Assembly (NCBI GenBank): GCA_902727945.1
Contig: CACVAV010000044.1
Location: 1 to 9,959 of the forward strand
Source of the DNA: an uncultured Thiotrichaceae bacterium
GTDB lineage: Bacteria > Pseudomonadota > Gammaproteobacteria > Thiotrichales > Thiotrichaceae
DNA: 9,959 bases
Direction: 5' to 3'
In this document: positions 1 through 6,933 of the stretch, one piece after another
Layout of the letters: every line of letters begins with the position of its first letter
Numbering within the stretch: the stretch's first letter is position 1
Notes under the pieces: generated by a model
The model's database searches: none
The model's input: only the letters and a program-made list of their open reading frames with translations
Told to the model about the DNA's origin: nothing
Position numbers and translations under genes: made by a program

Positions 1-3
1 AAC

Positions 4-40
4 AAAAAAGGCCGGTATCAAATTAATGATACCGGCCTTT
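4..40 (-). terminator. Intrinsic terminator of the three-repeat lipoprotein gene
   Basis: A perfect 11-bp inverted repeat (10-20 with 27-37, arm GGCCGGTATCA) has a 6-base loop (21-26) and is extended by AAA/TTT pairs. Read on the minus strand it is followed by a run of six T (positions 9 down to 4). It lies about 37 bases past the stop codon of the lipoprotein gene at 77-838, where an intrinsic terminator is expected. Its plus-strand tail (TTTATT) is weaker, so it might also stop transcripts coming from the left. Confidence 0.9.
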
Positions 41-76
41 ATTAAAGCTGATCAATCAGGAATACTTCTGAATCAA

Positions 77-838
77 TCAGTTCTGGTACTGCTGCATCAC
101 ACCATCAATCTTGATAGGGCCTCTGTAAGTACCCTTTGCCTTCACTTTAGGCATAACAGGCACAACCTGCTGGTATTGTCTACGAGGTGCCTGCGCCTGA
201 GGGCGACGGCAAGAATAGCGATGATTGTGCGCACGACTACCATTCGGATGTACGTGCTTAACTGACCTGGTACAACCCGGAATAGCCGGATGTGTGTGCA
301 CGTTAGGATTCACTCTGCGCGGAGGAGCCTGGCGACGTGGAGCCGGACTAGCTGCCTTGCGGCAAGAATAGCGGTGAGCGTGCGCACGGTTACCATTCGG
401 GTGTGTGTGGCGAACTGAATTCGTACAATTAGGGATAGCAGGATGCGTATGTGCATTCGGATCTACACGAGGAGCCGGTGCCGGACGAGGCGCTGGTGCC
501 GGACGAGGAGCCGGTGCCGCACGACGTGGCGCTGCTTTTTTACAACCGTATTTGTGAGAATGACGACCACCTTGTGGATGCGGGTGATTATGTCTGACTG
601 ACTTAGTACAACCCGGAATAGCCGGATGTGTATGCAGATTGCCACCACGACGTGGAGCAGTCGGCCGCGCTGGTTGCTTACATTTACTGCAATCAACAAT
701 TGTCTTAACCACAGGAGCCGCCGCCACAGGAGCTACTTGCTGAGCCACCTGCTGGCCTACCATTTGCTGGCTACAGCCAGATGCCAACAAACCGGCAGCA
801 ACTACTGCTGCAAGCGTCAGTTGAGTTTTCATTTTCAT
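77..838 (-). CDS. Lipoprotein with three His/Cys-rich repeats
   Basis: This 253-residue protein is not one I recognise as a named family. The N-terminus is a lipoprotein signal peptide: K2-K4, a hydrophobic stretch, then LLASGC with the lipidated Cys at 22. Residue +2 is Ser, not Asp, which by the enteric Lol rule favours the outer membrane. A CxxC follows (50-53). Three modules lie at about 69-99, 130-159 and 181-210, each built as HxHPAIPxC, then HxHP, then HxHxYxC, with two Cys and six or seven His. Linkers are rich in Pro, Ala and Arg. The last ~26 residues (PKVKAKGTYRGPI...) match the paralogue at 2419-3069 almost exactly. The His/Cys density suggests binding of a transition metal, with disulfides also possible; this is inference. 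The start at 838 gives MKMK, as in the paralogue's MKIK; Met3 is an alternative start. It has its own terminator at 4-40. Confidence 0.88.
   Translation of the reverse strand: MKMKTQLTLAAVVAAGLLASGCSQQMVGQQVAQQVAPVAAAPVVKTIVDCSKCKQPARPTAPRRGGNLHTHPAIPGCTKSVRHNHPHPQGGRHSHKYGCKKAAPRRAAPAPRPAPAPRPAPAPRVDPNAHTHPAIPNCTNSVRHTHPNGNRAHAHRYSCRKAASPAPRRQAPPRRVNPNVHTHPAIPGCTRSVKHVHPNGSRAHNHRYSCRRPQAQAPRRQYQQVVPVMPKVKAKGTYRGPIKIDGVMQQYQN
467..520 (-). repeat. 18-bp in-frame tandem repeat, three units
   Basis: Three adjacent 18-bp units (467-484, 485-502, 503-520) of the type ACGAGGAGCCGGTGCCGG differ by only a few bases. Each unit encodes six residues of a Pro-Ala-Pro-Arg linker between the first and second His/Cys modules of the lipoprotein. 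Because the unit is a multiple of three, copy number can change by slippage without breaking the frame. Confidence 0.85.
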
Positions 839-880
839 AGTCTATAGGTCTCTTTCGTTATTAAAGGAAAAGCACTCTCA
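839..880 (-). promoter_or_regulatory. Upstream element shared with the paralogous lipoprotein gene
   Basis: Read on the minus strand, the ~42 bases before the ATG resemble those before the paralogue at 3069. Shared blocks in order are GTGCTTTYCC, an AT-rich box (TTTAAT here at 860-865, TATAAA there), AATAAC, GAGAC and AGACTATG. The AT-rich box is a candidate -10. A TTGACT lies further upstream, but the 20-base spacing is long, so the exact promoter is uncertain. The ribosome binding site is weak (a GAGA about 10 bases before ATG). No other gene is visible in 839-970. Confidence 0.45.
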
Positions 881-970
881 AGTATAGTCAACATATCTAG
901 TCTTTACTAAATTGAAAGTGGTTCAACCCACCATATTTACGTACGCACCGAAAATAATGCCAAACGGTCG

Positions 971-2212
971 TTAATATGTTGGGCAGGTTGCTTTGTAGGG
1001 AGTCTTCACCACTCCCCACCGATACTGTAACGGAGCATGCGGATCAGAGACCAAATGACCTCCTTCTAAATTTTTCCGCAGCTCACGTAACGGCATATAT
1101 AATTCTTCACCCAAGGTCATCTGCACCATGCAGAAATCATTAAGATGCTTCAACTCGCCTACTGGCGGCTCATCAATCGCGAACACAGCTTTTGCCCACC
1201 TTGCCGGGCGAGAACGCGGATCAAACCGCCCCACTCTATCCAGGTGAGTACGGATGGAGCTAAAAAACAATCCCAGGCGTTTGTCTCTACCAGGTGTTGA
1301 ATAACCATCATACTCCTGGCGGGTCATACAACGGCGCCCTGTTTTCTTGCGAATTTCCTGCAAATGCCACAAAGCATCATACACGTACACACTCCGGTCA
1401 TTGGCATACATACACAACGCCAGCAATAAACGTGTTGTCTTTTCGTCAGGACGCTCTGCCCGTTTACCCAGCTTCTTTGCAATCACGTCAGTGAAAGCAA
1501 CGTAATCAAACTTAAGATCTCTGGCTAAGCGAAATTGCTCCTCACTGTAACCGGGCTGGCTTTTGGCTGACTTACGGATATTTTGAGGCTGCTTAAAACG
1601 GCGATACCCATCCCGCATCTTTTTATCGTCCGGGACATAAAATGGAAACGAAGGCGTTCGCAACAAAAACCGGGCAATTTTTGGCGTGGTAGATGCCATG
1701 ACTTCAGCAATACCCGTCTCAGTTATCTCAACTATCTGGTAGGAATGCACACCTGGCGCAACATAAACATCACCCGGTTTTATGTCACTTAAAGCAACAG
1801 GATAAGTATCATTACGCAACGATGTTGTACTGGTCACATCGGCAATATAATCCAGAAATTTTCTCACCCTCACGCCAACTGGCAACTTGTCCCAGGTTTT
1901 CATCTGATTAGAAATTGTCTTCCCGGGCTTCATCTGATTGTTAACGACAAAAGGTAATTTATTTTCAAAAGCGAAAATCAACCTCATCGCATACGAAGCA
2001 TCAGCACAGTCGTTCTCATATTTATAATAGATGGGCTTTGCCGGGTTCATAAATATATCATCCGTCCACTGCGTTTTCACCCAATGACGATAGCGATTTT
2101 CCCAGTTATTATCCCAGACATTTTCATCCACCCACACTGCTGCGGAGGCAGACCCAAAGGGAAAAATAAGCAATAAAATAACGAGCAACGAAGACAGATT
2201 AAATTTATTCAT
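971..2212 (-). CDS. Secreted protein with papain/NlpC-like Cys-His pattern
   Basis: This 413-residue protein is unrecognised by name. Residues 1-25 are a Sec signal peptide (MNKF, a long hydrophobic core, ASA-A cleavage site), so the mature protein is periplasmic or secreted, without a lipobox. The mature N-terminus is rich in Trp, Asn and Tyr. Around residue 69 the segment NDCADASYAMR places a Cys at the start of a likely helix. Around 147-161 the segment GDVYVAPGVHSYQIVEI places a His (156) at the start of a likely beta strand. Cys on a helix followed by His on a strand is the arrangement of papain-fold enzymes such as NlpC/P60 and amidase-like proteins, so a cysteine hydrolase is a reasonable guess, but I cannot name a family or a third catalytic residue. 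The C-terminal half is rich in Arg and Lys and carries further Cys residues. It sits between two His/Cys-rich lipoprotein genes on the same strand. The preceding gene ends at a terminator (2334-2371), so it probably has its own promoter within 2213-2330. No strong ribosome binding site is visible before the ATG. Confidence 0.82.
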   Translation of the reverse strand: MNKFNLSSLLVILLLIFPFGSASAAVWVDENVWDNNWENRYRHWVKTQWTDDIFMNPAKPIYYKYENDCADASYAMRLIFAFENKLPFVVNNQMKPGKTISNQMKTWDKLPVGVRVRKFLDYIADVTSTTSLRNDTYPVALSDIKPGDVYVAPGVHSYQIVEITETGIAEVMASTTPKIARFLLRTPSFPFYVPDDKKMRDGYRRFKQPQNIRKSAKSQPGYSEEQFRLARDLKFDYVAFTDVIAKKLGKRAERPDEKTTRLLLALCMYANDRSVYVYDALWHLQEIRKKTGRRCMTRQEYDGYSTPGRDKRLGLFFSSIRTHLDRVGRFDPRSRPARWAKAVFAIDEPPVGELKHLNDFCMVQMTLGEELYMPLRELRKNLEGGHLVSDPHAPLQYRWGVVKTPYKATCPTY

Positions 2213-2333
2213 AGAGACCGGCTTTTAATTTATGGTAACAAAACAACTCAAACGTTGAGAATAAGACACAAAACTCGTCCCCGAGTTTACTTTAAAATGC
2301 CTAATTGCACAGAAAAAAACAACAAATACATAC

Positions 2334-2371
2334 AAAAAAGCCCAACATTAACAAATAATGTCGGGCTTTTT
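2334..2371 (-). terminator. Intrinsic terminator of the two-repeat lipoprotein gene
   Basis: The arms 2334-2350 and 2356-2371 pair as AAAAAGCCC-A-ACATTA with TAATGT-C-GGGCTTTTT, with one A/C mismatch and a 5-base loop. On the minus strand the hairpin ends in six T (2339-2334). It lies 48 bases past the stop of the lipoprotein gene at 2419-3069 and separates it from the secreted protein gene that starts at 2212. The plus-strand tail also has five T, so the element could act in both directions. Confidence 0.88.
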
Positions 2372-2418
2372 ACAACATTTACCCAGACTACTCCGAAGAA
2401 TAGCCTGAAAAACATTGG

Positions 2419-3069
2419 TTAGTTCTGGTACTGCTGCATCACACCATCAATCTGGATAGGGCCTCTGTAAGTGCCTTTAGCCTTAACTTTAGGCATTACA
2501 GGCATTGCTGGCATTACCGGACGCTGGATCGGGCGTTGCACCGGACGCTGGATCGGGCGTTGAACTGGGCGCTGGATCGGACGTTGAACCGCTGGCTTAC
2601 GACAGGAATAACGGTGAGAGTGAGCACTACGGCCATTCGGATGTACATGACGAATTGAATTCGTACAGTTAGGAATAGCAGGATGAGTGTGCGCATCAGG
2701 ATTCACAACAGGACGTGGTGCCGGAGCCGGGGCCGGAGCTGGCATTGGAGCCGGACGCGGCGCTGGCGCAGCTTTCTTACAGCTATAAGCATGCGTATGG
2801 CGACCACCATTAGGATGCGGGTGGTTATGCTTAACTGAATCAGTACAGTTAGGAATAGCAGGATGCGCATGCATATTGCCACGCATTACTGGCTTAGGAG
2901 CAACCGGTGCTGGCTTATTGCACGAAGAGCAGTCAACCACTGTTTTCACTTCAGGAGCAGGAGCTACTTCTGCAACAGCCTGTTGAGCAACCATTTGCTG
3001 GCTACAACCTGATGCCAACAATCCCGCAGCAATAACTGATGCAAGTGTTAGTTGAGTCTTAATTTTCAT
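2419..3069 (-). CDS. Lipoprotein with two His/Cys-rich repeats (paralogue)
   Basis: This 216-residue paralogue of the protein at 77-838 has the same architecture. The lipoprotein signal ends in LLASGC (Cys22, +2 Ser), and a CxxC lies at 47-50. Two His/Cys modules occupy about 67-97 and 127-156. A Gln-Arg-Pro-Ile/Val linker (162-185) and a nearly identical C-terminus follow. The first module shares the insertion HNHPHPxGGRH with the first module of the other copy, and the second resembles that copy's modules 2 and 3. This indicates whole-gene duplication plus gain or loss of one module. Nucleotide identity at the 3' end of the gene is high, so the duplication looks fairly recent or conversion is active. 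A surface or periplasmic metal-binding role is inference from composition only. It is probably a single-gene transcript, ending at 2334-2371. Confidence 0.88.
   Translation of the reverse strand: MKIKTQLTLASVIAAGLLASGCSQQMVAQQAVAEVAPAPEVKTVVDCSSCNKPAPVAPKPVMRGNMHAHPAIPNCTDSVKHNHPHPNGGRHTHAYSCKKAAPAPRPAPMPAPAPAPAPRPVVNPDAHTHPAIPNCTNSIRHVHPNGRSAHSHRYSCRKPAVQRPIQRPVQRPIQRPVQRPIQRPVMPAMPVMPKVKAKGTYRGPIQIDGVMQQYQN
2518..2589 (-). repeat. 24-bp in-frame tandem repeat, three units
   Basis: Three adjacent 24-bp units (2518-2541, 2542-2565, 2566-2589) share the core GCTGGATCGG. The first two differ by one base and the third by a few more. Each unit encodes QRPIQRPV-type residues, forming a basic, Pro-rich linker near the C-terminus of the lipoprotein. 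The paralogue has no such repeat at this place, so the expansion followed the gene duplication. Confidence 0.88.
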
Positions 3070-3371
3070 AGTCTTTAGTCTCGTTTAGTTATTTATAGGG
3101 AAAGCACATCTGATCAGGCCGATCAATCAACAATCAACATCTCAGATTGGTTCGAGCACACAACCAGCAGAAACTTATCACCCTCGATAGAAATAACAAA
3201 TCTGCCGATCACTTACACGTACTATTTTGTGACAAAACCCGATCAAAGTTGCGCAAAGCCAACAGTAAAACCCTTACTATTGTGACTTCCGAACAACAGA
3301 ATGATACATCGCTACCATGAAAGGGTAAACCCATCTTGTCTGAAAATTGGCAAATGAAAGAAAAATTACCC
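3070..3371. promoter_or_regulatory. Intergenic region upstream of the two-repeat lipoprotein gene
   Basis: This 302-bp gap lies between the end of ffh and the lipoprotein start at 3069. On the minus strand the part nearest the ATG (3070-3110) resembles the region before the other lipoprotein gene and includes a candidate -10 TATAAA (3092-3097) without a good -35. Just upstream is a small inverted repeat, TGATC-N5-GATCA (3111-3125), that could bind a regulator. I see no clear intrinsic terminator for ffh and no convincing gene in 3130-3371. Confidence 0.4.
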
Positions 3372-4751
3372 CTAAAAACCGCCCATTGGCGGAAATCCAC
3401 CACCGCCCGGCGGCATTTTACCCTTCATCGCCTGCATCATCTTCCGCATGCCGCCCTTAGAAAACTTTTTCATCACCTTGCTCATTTGTTGCTGTTGCTT
3501 CATTAAACGGTTCACATCCTGAACCTGCAAACCACAGCCTAAGGCAATCCGTCGTTTACGCGAGGCCTTAATCAGATCAGGATGGCGGCGCTCACCCGGC
3601 GTCATTGAGTTAATAATCGCAATCATTCTGCGAACCTCTTTATCGCCTGTCTGACTATTCATCTGTGCCGCCATATTCCCCATGCCCGGCATCTTATCCA
3701 TTAAGCCACCCATACCGCCCATCTTCTGCATCTGTAGCATCTGCTCCCGCAGATCTTCAAAATTAAAACTTTTACCTTTATTTAATTTTTTGGCCAGCTT
3801 TTGTGCTTTCTGATGATCAACACTCTGTTGTGCATCCTCAATCAGACTCAGTACATCGCCCATGCCGAGTATCCGGGAGGCCATTCTGTCCGGATGAAAA
3901 GCTTCCAATGCATCCAGTTTTTCGCCAACACCAATGAATTTAATCGGCTTACCGGTGATATGACGTACGGACAAGGCTGCACCACCCCGTGCATCACCAT
4001 CCGCCTTCGTCAACACCACACCCGTTAGTGGCAGCGCATCATCAAAGGCTTTTGCTGTATTAGCAGCATCCTGCCCGGTCATGCTATCAACCACAAACAA
4101 GGTTTCGACCGGATTCACTGCAGCATGCAACTGGCTGATTTCGCCCATCATTTCAGCATCGATCGCCAAACGGCCCGCCGTATCCAGAATTAACACATCC
4201 ACATACTGATGTTTCGCATGATCCAGCGCGGCAAGCGCAATATCCACCGGCTTCTGGCTGACATCACTGGGGAAAAAGATGGCTTCAGTTTGCCCAGCCA
4301 CCGTTTCTAACTGTTTAATAGCCGCAGGGCGATAAACATCACAACTAACCACCATCACTGACTTCTTGTTTTTTTCTTTTAAAAACTGAGCCAACTTACC
4401 CACAGTGGTCGTTTTACCTGCGCCCTGCAAACCCGCCATCAGAATAACGGCCGGGGGCTGAGCATTGAGATCCAGCGACTCATTCGCCTGCCCCATGGTC
4501 TCAACCAACTCGTCATTCACCACCTTGATCAGTGCCTGACCCGGTGAAAGGCTGTTCAGCACTTCCTGTCCAATCGCACGCTCACGCACCCGGCTAATAA
4601 AATCCCTGACTACCGGCAGCGCAACATCCGCTTCCAATAAAGCCATGCGCACATCGCGCAGCGCTTCTTTAATATTGTCATCAGTCAGTCTCGCCTGACC
4701 TCTGAGTTTTTTTACCGTACTGGACAGGCGTCCACTTAAATTTTCAAACAT
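3372..4751 (-). CDS. ffh: Signal recognition particle protein Ffh
   Basis: This is the SRP54-family GTPase, which binds 4.5S RNA and signal sequences of nascent membrane proteins and docks with FtsY at the inner membrane. At 459 residues it is close to the usual bacterial length (453 in E. coli). The N domain is about 1-90. The G domain has GLQGAGKT (107-114), DTAGR (190-194), TKADGDARGG (248-257) and GVGEKLDALE (274-283). The Met-rich M domain starts near 330 and contains RRIALGCGLQVQDVNRLMKQ (400-419), the RNA-binding segment, before a short MPPGGGG-type tail. The start at 4751 gives MFENLS, the usual N-terminus, with a purine-rich AGAAGAAGA shortly upstream. It diverges from ypjD, as in other gammaproteobacteria. 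Nothing is missing or odd. Confidence 0.98.
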   Translation of the reverse strand: MFENLSGRLSSTVKKLRGQARLTDDNIKEALRDVRMALLEADVALPVVRDFISRVRERAIGQEVLNSLSPGQALIKVVNDELVETMGQANESLDLNAQPPAVILMAGLQGAGKTTTVGKLAQFLKEKNKKSVMVVSCDVYRPAAIKQLETVAGQTEAIFFPSDVSQKPVDIALAALDHAKHQYVDVLILDTAGRLAIDAEMMGEISQLHAAVNPVETLFVVDSMTGQDAANTAKAFDDALPLTGVVLTKADGDARGGAALSVRHITGKPIKFIGVGEKLDALEAFHPDRMASRILGMGDVLSLIEDAQQSVDHQKAQKLAKKLNKGKSFNFEDLREQMLQMQKMGGMGGLMDKMPGMGNMAAQMNSQTGDKEVRRMIAIINSMTPGERRHPDLIKASRKRRIALGCGLQVQDVNRLMKQQQQMSKVMKKFSKGGMRKMMQAMKGKMPPGGGGFPPMGGF

Positions 4752-4840
4752 GATTGTCTTCTTCTAGTCGCAGTCGTGCACAAATTGCTATCATAGCACT
4801 ACTGTATAGTCATTTCGTCGATAAACAAGCTGCGAGAAAC
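4752..4840. promoter_or_regulatory. Divergent promoter region between ffh and ypjD
   Basis: This 89-bp gap must hold both divergent promoters. It contains a 13-bp perfect palindrome, TGCTATCATAGCA (4786-4798). Read leftward this gives TGCTATGAT, a good extended -10 for ffh (TATGAT at 4795-4790). Read rightward it gives TGCTATCAT, a possible extended -10 for ypjD. TATAGT (4805-4810) is an alternative rightward -10. No strong -35 was found for either direction, which fits extended -10 promoters. Confidence 0.5.
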
Positions 4841-5644
4841 ATGATAACAATACTCACCTCACTGGCCGCACTTGCCTGGATTGCCACATGGCTGGCCATC
4901 GCTCTGCGTTTACGCAATCAAACCGAGCGAAAACCTGAGCTGAAACTACTGAATATATTTTGGTTACTCAGCCTTATTCTGCATAGCACAACCCTGTTAC
5001 TGCCCTGGCTGAAAAATGGCGCTATGACCATTGACCTACCTGGCTCACTGTCGATCGTGGCATGGCTCACCACCTTCCTGTTATTCCTTGCCCACCTGAA
5101 ACGCCCGCTGGAAACCATGGGACTTATTGTTATTCCCGGCACACTAATCGCACTGGTTCTGGCTAATGGACTAACCCAAACCGGCAACAGCATTATCTTA
5201 CAAAATGGCCTCGGGCTGCATATTATATTATCTTTACTGGCCTATAGTATGCTGGCCCTGGCGACACTACAAGCCTTGCTGCTGGCCACTCAAAACCGTT
5301 TTTTACACAATCACAAACCGAACGGATTTATCCGCACACTACCTCCCTTACAAGACATGGAATCACTACTTTTCCAACTCATCTCAGCGGGTGTTATCCT
5401 GCTAACCCTCGGCTTACTCAGTGGCTTAATTTACCTGGACGGCTTATTCGGCCAGCAGGTCGCTCATAAAACCATTTTATCCATACTAGCCTGGATTACT
5501 TTTTCCACCTTGCTATTCGGCCACTGGCGTTACGGCTGGCGCGGCAAGATAGCTATACGCTGGACAGTCAGTGGTTTTATTTTACTCATGCTGGCATTCT
5601 GGGGCAGTAAATTTGTGATCGAATACCTGGTTAAGCAATCATGA
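4841..5644 (+). CDS. ypjD: CcsA-like inner membrane protein YpjD
   Basis: This 267-residue integral membrane protein belongs to the CcsA/CcmC/ResC-like cytochrome c assembly family, YpjD branch. About eight hydrophobic segments are visible (roughly 3-23, 38-57, 68-86, 92-109, 127-150, 180-200, 211-229, 240-260). Family marks include His48, the GLGLHIILSLLAYSMLALA helix with His127, the PPLQDME loop, and HKTILSILAW...GHWRYGWRGK with His209 near the C-terminus. The exact role of YpjD is not established; the family suggests haem handling, while genetic linkage to corB suggests a metal or membrane function. The start at ATG 4841 is chosen because it gives E. coli-like length and begins directly with the first membrane helix. 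A longer TTG start at 4754 would add a polar 29-residue extension across the promoter region. The gene overlaps corB by four bases (ATGA). Confidence 0.93.
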   Translation: MITILTSLAALAWIATWLAIALRLRNQTERKPELKLLNIFWLLSLILHSTTLLLPWLKNGAMTIDLPGSLSIVAWLTTFLLFLAHLKRPLETMGLIVIPGTLIALVLANGLTQTGNSIILQNGLGLHIILSLLAYSMLALATLQALLLATQNRFLHNHKPNGFIRTLPPLQDMESLLFQLISAGVILLTLGLLSGLIYLDGLFGQQVAHKTILSILAWITFSTLLFGHWRYGWRGKIAIRWTVSGFILLMLAFWGSKFVIEYLVKQS

Positions 5645-6933
5645 CACTAGAAAGTATTCCGCTGTGGGTGCAATTTGCAGGGCTCTTTGGGTTATTTTTA
5701 CTGTCCGGTTTCTTTTCCGGATCAGAAACAGCATTGATGTCTCTCAATCGTTACAAATTGCGGCATCAGGCTGAACAGGGCCATGTGGGTGCCCTCCTTG
5801 CGCAACAATTATTAGACAAACCCGACCGGCTTATTGGCCTTATATTATTGGGTAATAATTTTATTAATGTGCTTATCACACAATTGGCCACCCTCATTGG
5901 CTTCAGTCTGTTTGGTAGTGCCGGACTGGCAATCACCACCGGATTATTGACATTATTTTTACTGATCTTTGCTGAAGTGATGCCCAAAACACTGGCAGCA
6001 CTACACCCTGAACGCATAGCCTTTCCCGCATCACATATCTATACCGGCATGCTAAAAGTCGCCTGGCCACTGGTCTGGCTGATCAATATTGCATCAAACT
6101 CCATCCTGCGCTTATTCCGCATGCGACCAGACGTTAATGGCAACATTGCCCTGAACCGGGAAGAATTACGCAGCATCATGCATACCACCGGGCCACACAT
6201 CCCTAAAGCACACCTTGATATGCTGATCAGTGTGCTGGATCTGGAGTCTACTACCGTTGAGGATGTGATGATTCCCCGCAACCAGATTCTCGGTCTGGAC
6301 ATGAGTGAAGACTGGAGTGAAATAGAAGAGCAACTATTGCACAGTCAATTTACACGCATGCTGGTCTTTGACGATAATCTCGACAATATTCTCGGTTTTA
6401 TCCACATGCGCAAGATCCTGCCATTGTTTCAGGAAGGCAAACTGGATCGTAAACGTCTGTTACAAGCTATTCGCCCGGCTTATTTTGTCCCCGAAAGCAC
6501 CACGCTTGCACAGCAATTATTAAACTTTCGTGAAGCTTCCCGTCGTATTGGTATCGTTGTTGATGAGTATGGTGAAATCCAGGGTTTACTAACAATAGAA
6601 GACATACTGGAAGAAATTGTCGGCGAATTTTCAACCGTTCCAATGAGTCATAGTCGTGAAATTCAGGAACGAGAGGACGGCAGCCACTGGCTGGACGGCG
6701 CAACGGCGATCCGAGAAGTAAACCGGCAGTTGGATACACAGTTATCAACAGATGGCCCAAAAACAATCAATGGCCTGATTATCGAATACCTTGAGTCCAT
6801 TCCTGTTCCCGGCATGACGGTATTAATCGACAATCACCCGATGGAAATCCGCAAAACCCGCAATAATGCCGTCAAAACACTGATTCTCTATCCCCGCATC
6901 GACCGTAAACAGGACAACAACAGCGATGAGTAA
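5641..6933 (+). CDS. corB: CNNM/CBS-domain membrane protein CorB (YfjD)
   Basis: This 430-residue protein belongs to the HlyC/CorC-CNNM family, linked to Mg2+/Co2+ transport or resistance. Order of domains: a CNNM (DUF21) membrane domain, residues 1-160, with FSGSETALMSLNR (25-37), GNNFINVL (71-78) and AEVMPKTLA (111-119). Next comes a CBS pair, about 205-340, starting at VEDVMIPRNQI and containing VVDEYGEIQGLLTIEDIL (316-333). A CorC_HlyC C-terminal domain occupies about 355-425. The membrane domain distinguishes CorB from soluble CorC. Length is typical. The start overlaps the ypjD stop by four bases and has no strong ribosome binding site of its own, which implies translational coupling. 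The ffh-ypjD-corB neighbourhood is conserved in enterics. No defect is visible. Confidence 0.95.
   Translation: MTLESIPLWVQFAGLFGLFLLSGFFSGSETALMSLNRYKLRHQAEQGHVGALLAQQLLDKPDRLIGLILLGNNFINVLITQLATLIGFSLFGSAGLAITTGLLTLFLLIFAEVMPKTLAALHPERIAFPASHIYTGMLKVAWPLVWLINIASNSILRLFRMRPDVNGNIALNREELRSIMHTTGPHIPKAHLDMLISVLDLESTTVEDVMIPRNQILGLDMSEDWSEIEEQLLHSQFTRMLVFDDNLDNILGFIHMRKILPLFQEGKLDRKRLLQAIRPAYFVPESTTLAQQLLNFREASRRIGIVVDEYGEIQGLLTIEDILEEIVGEFSTVPMSHSREIQEREDGSHWLDGATAIREVNRQLDTQLSTDGPKTINGLIIEYLESIPVPGMTVLIDNHPMEIRKTRNNAVKTLILYPRIDRKQDNNSDE

Noticed and set aside
463..699. Alternative minus-strand frame inside the first lipoprotein gene
   Set aside because: It is a shadow of the repetitive coding sequence; the lipoprotein frame has the signal peptide, the repeats and a conserved paralogue.
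77..838. His/Cys repeats as a CRISPR-like or mobile repeat array
   Set aside because: The repeats are within one open frame, differ mainly at synonymous or conservative positions and have no spacer structure; they are protein modules.
918..931. Possible terminator between the secreted protein gene and the first lipoprotein gene
   Set aside because: The stem is only four base pairs (GTGG/CCAC) and the following T run is interrupted, so read-through is possible and no terminator is claimed.
2247..2259. CTCAA-N3-TTGAG dyad upstream of the secreted protein gene
   Set aside because: It is a short dyad of a kind expected by chance, and no convincing promoter could be placed around it.
3209..3403. 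64-codon minus-strand open frame overlapping the end of ffh
   Set aside because: It overlaps the ffh C-terminus in another frame, has no family resemblance and no clear ribosome binding site.
4754..4840. N-terminal extension of ypjD from a TTG at 4754
   Set aside because: It would start three bases from the ffh start codon and add 29 polar residues in front of the first membrane helix, while ATG 4841 gives the normal family length.
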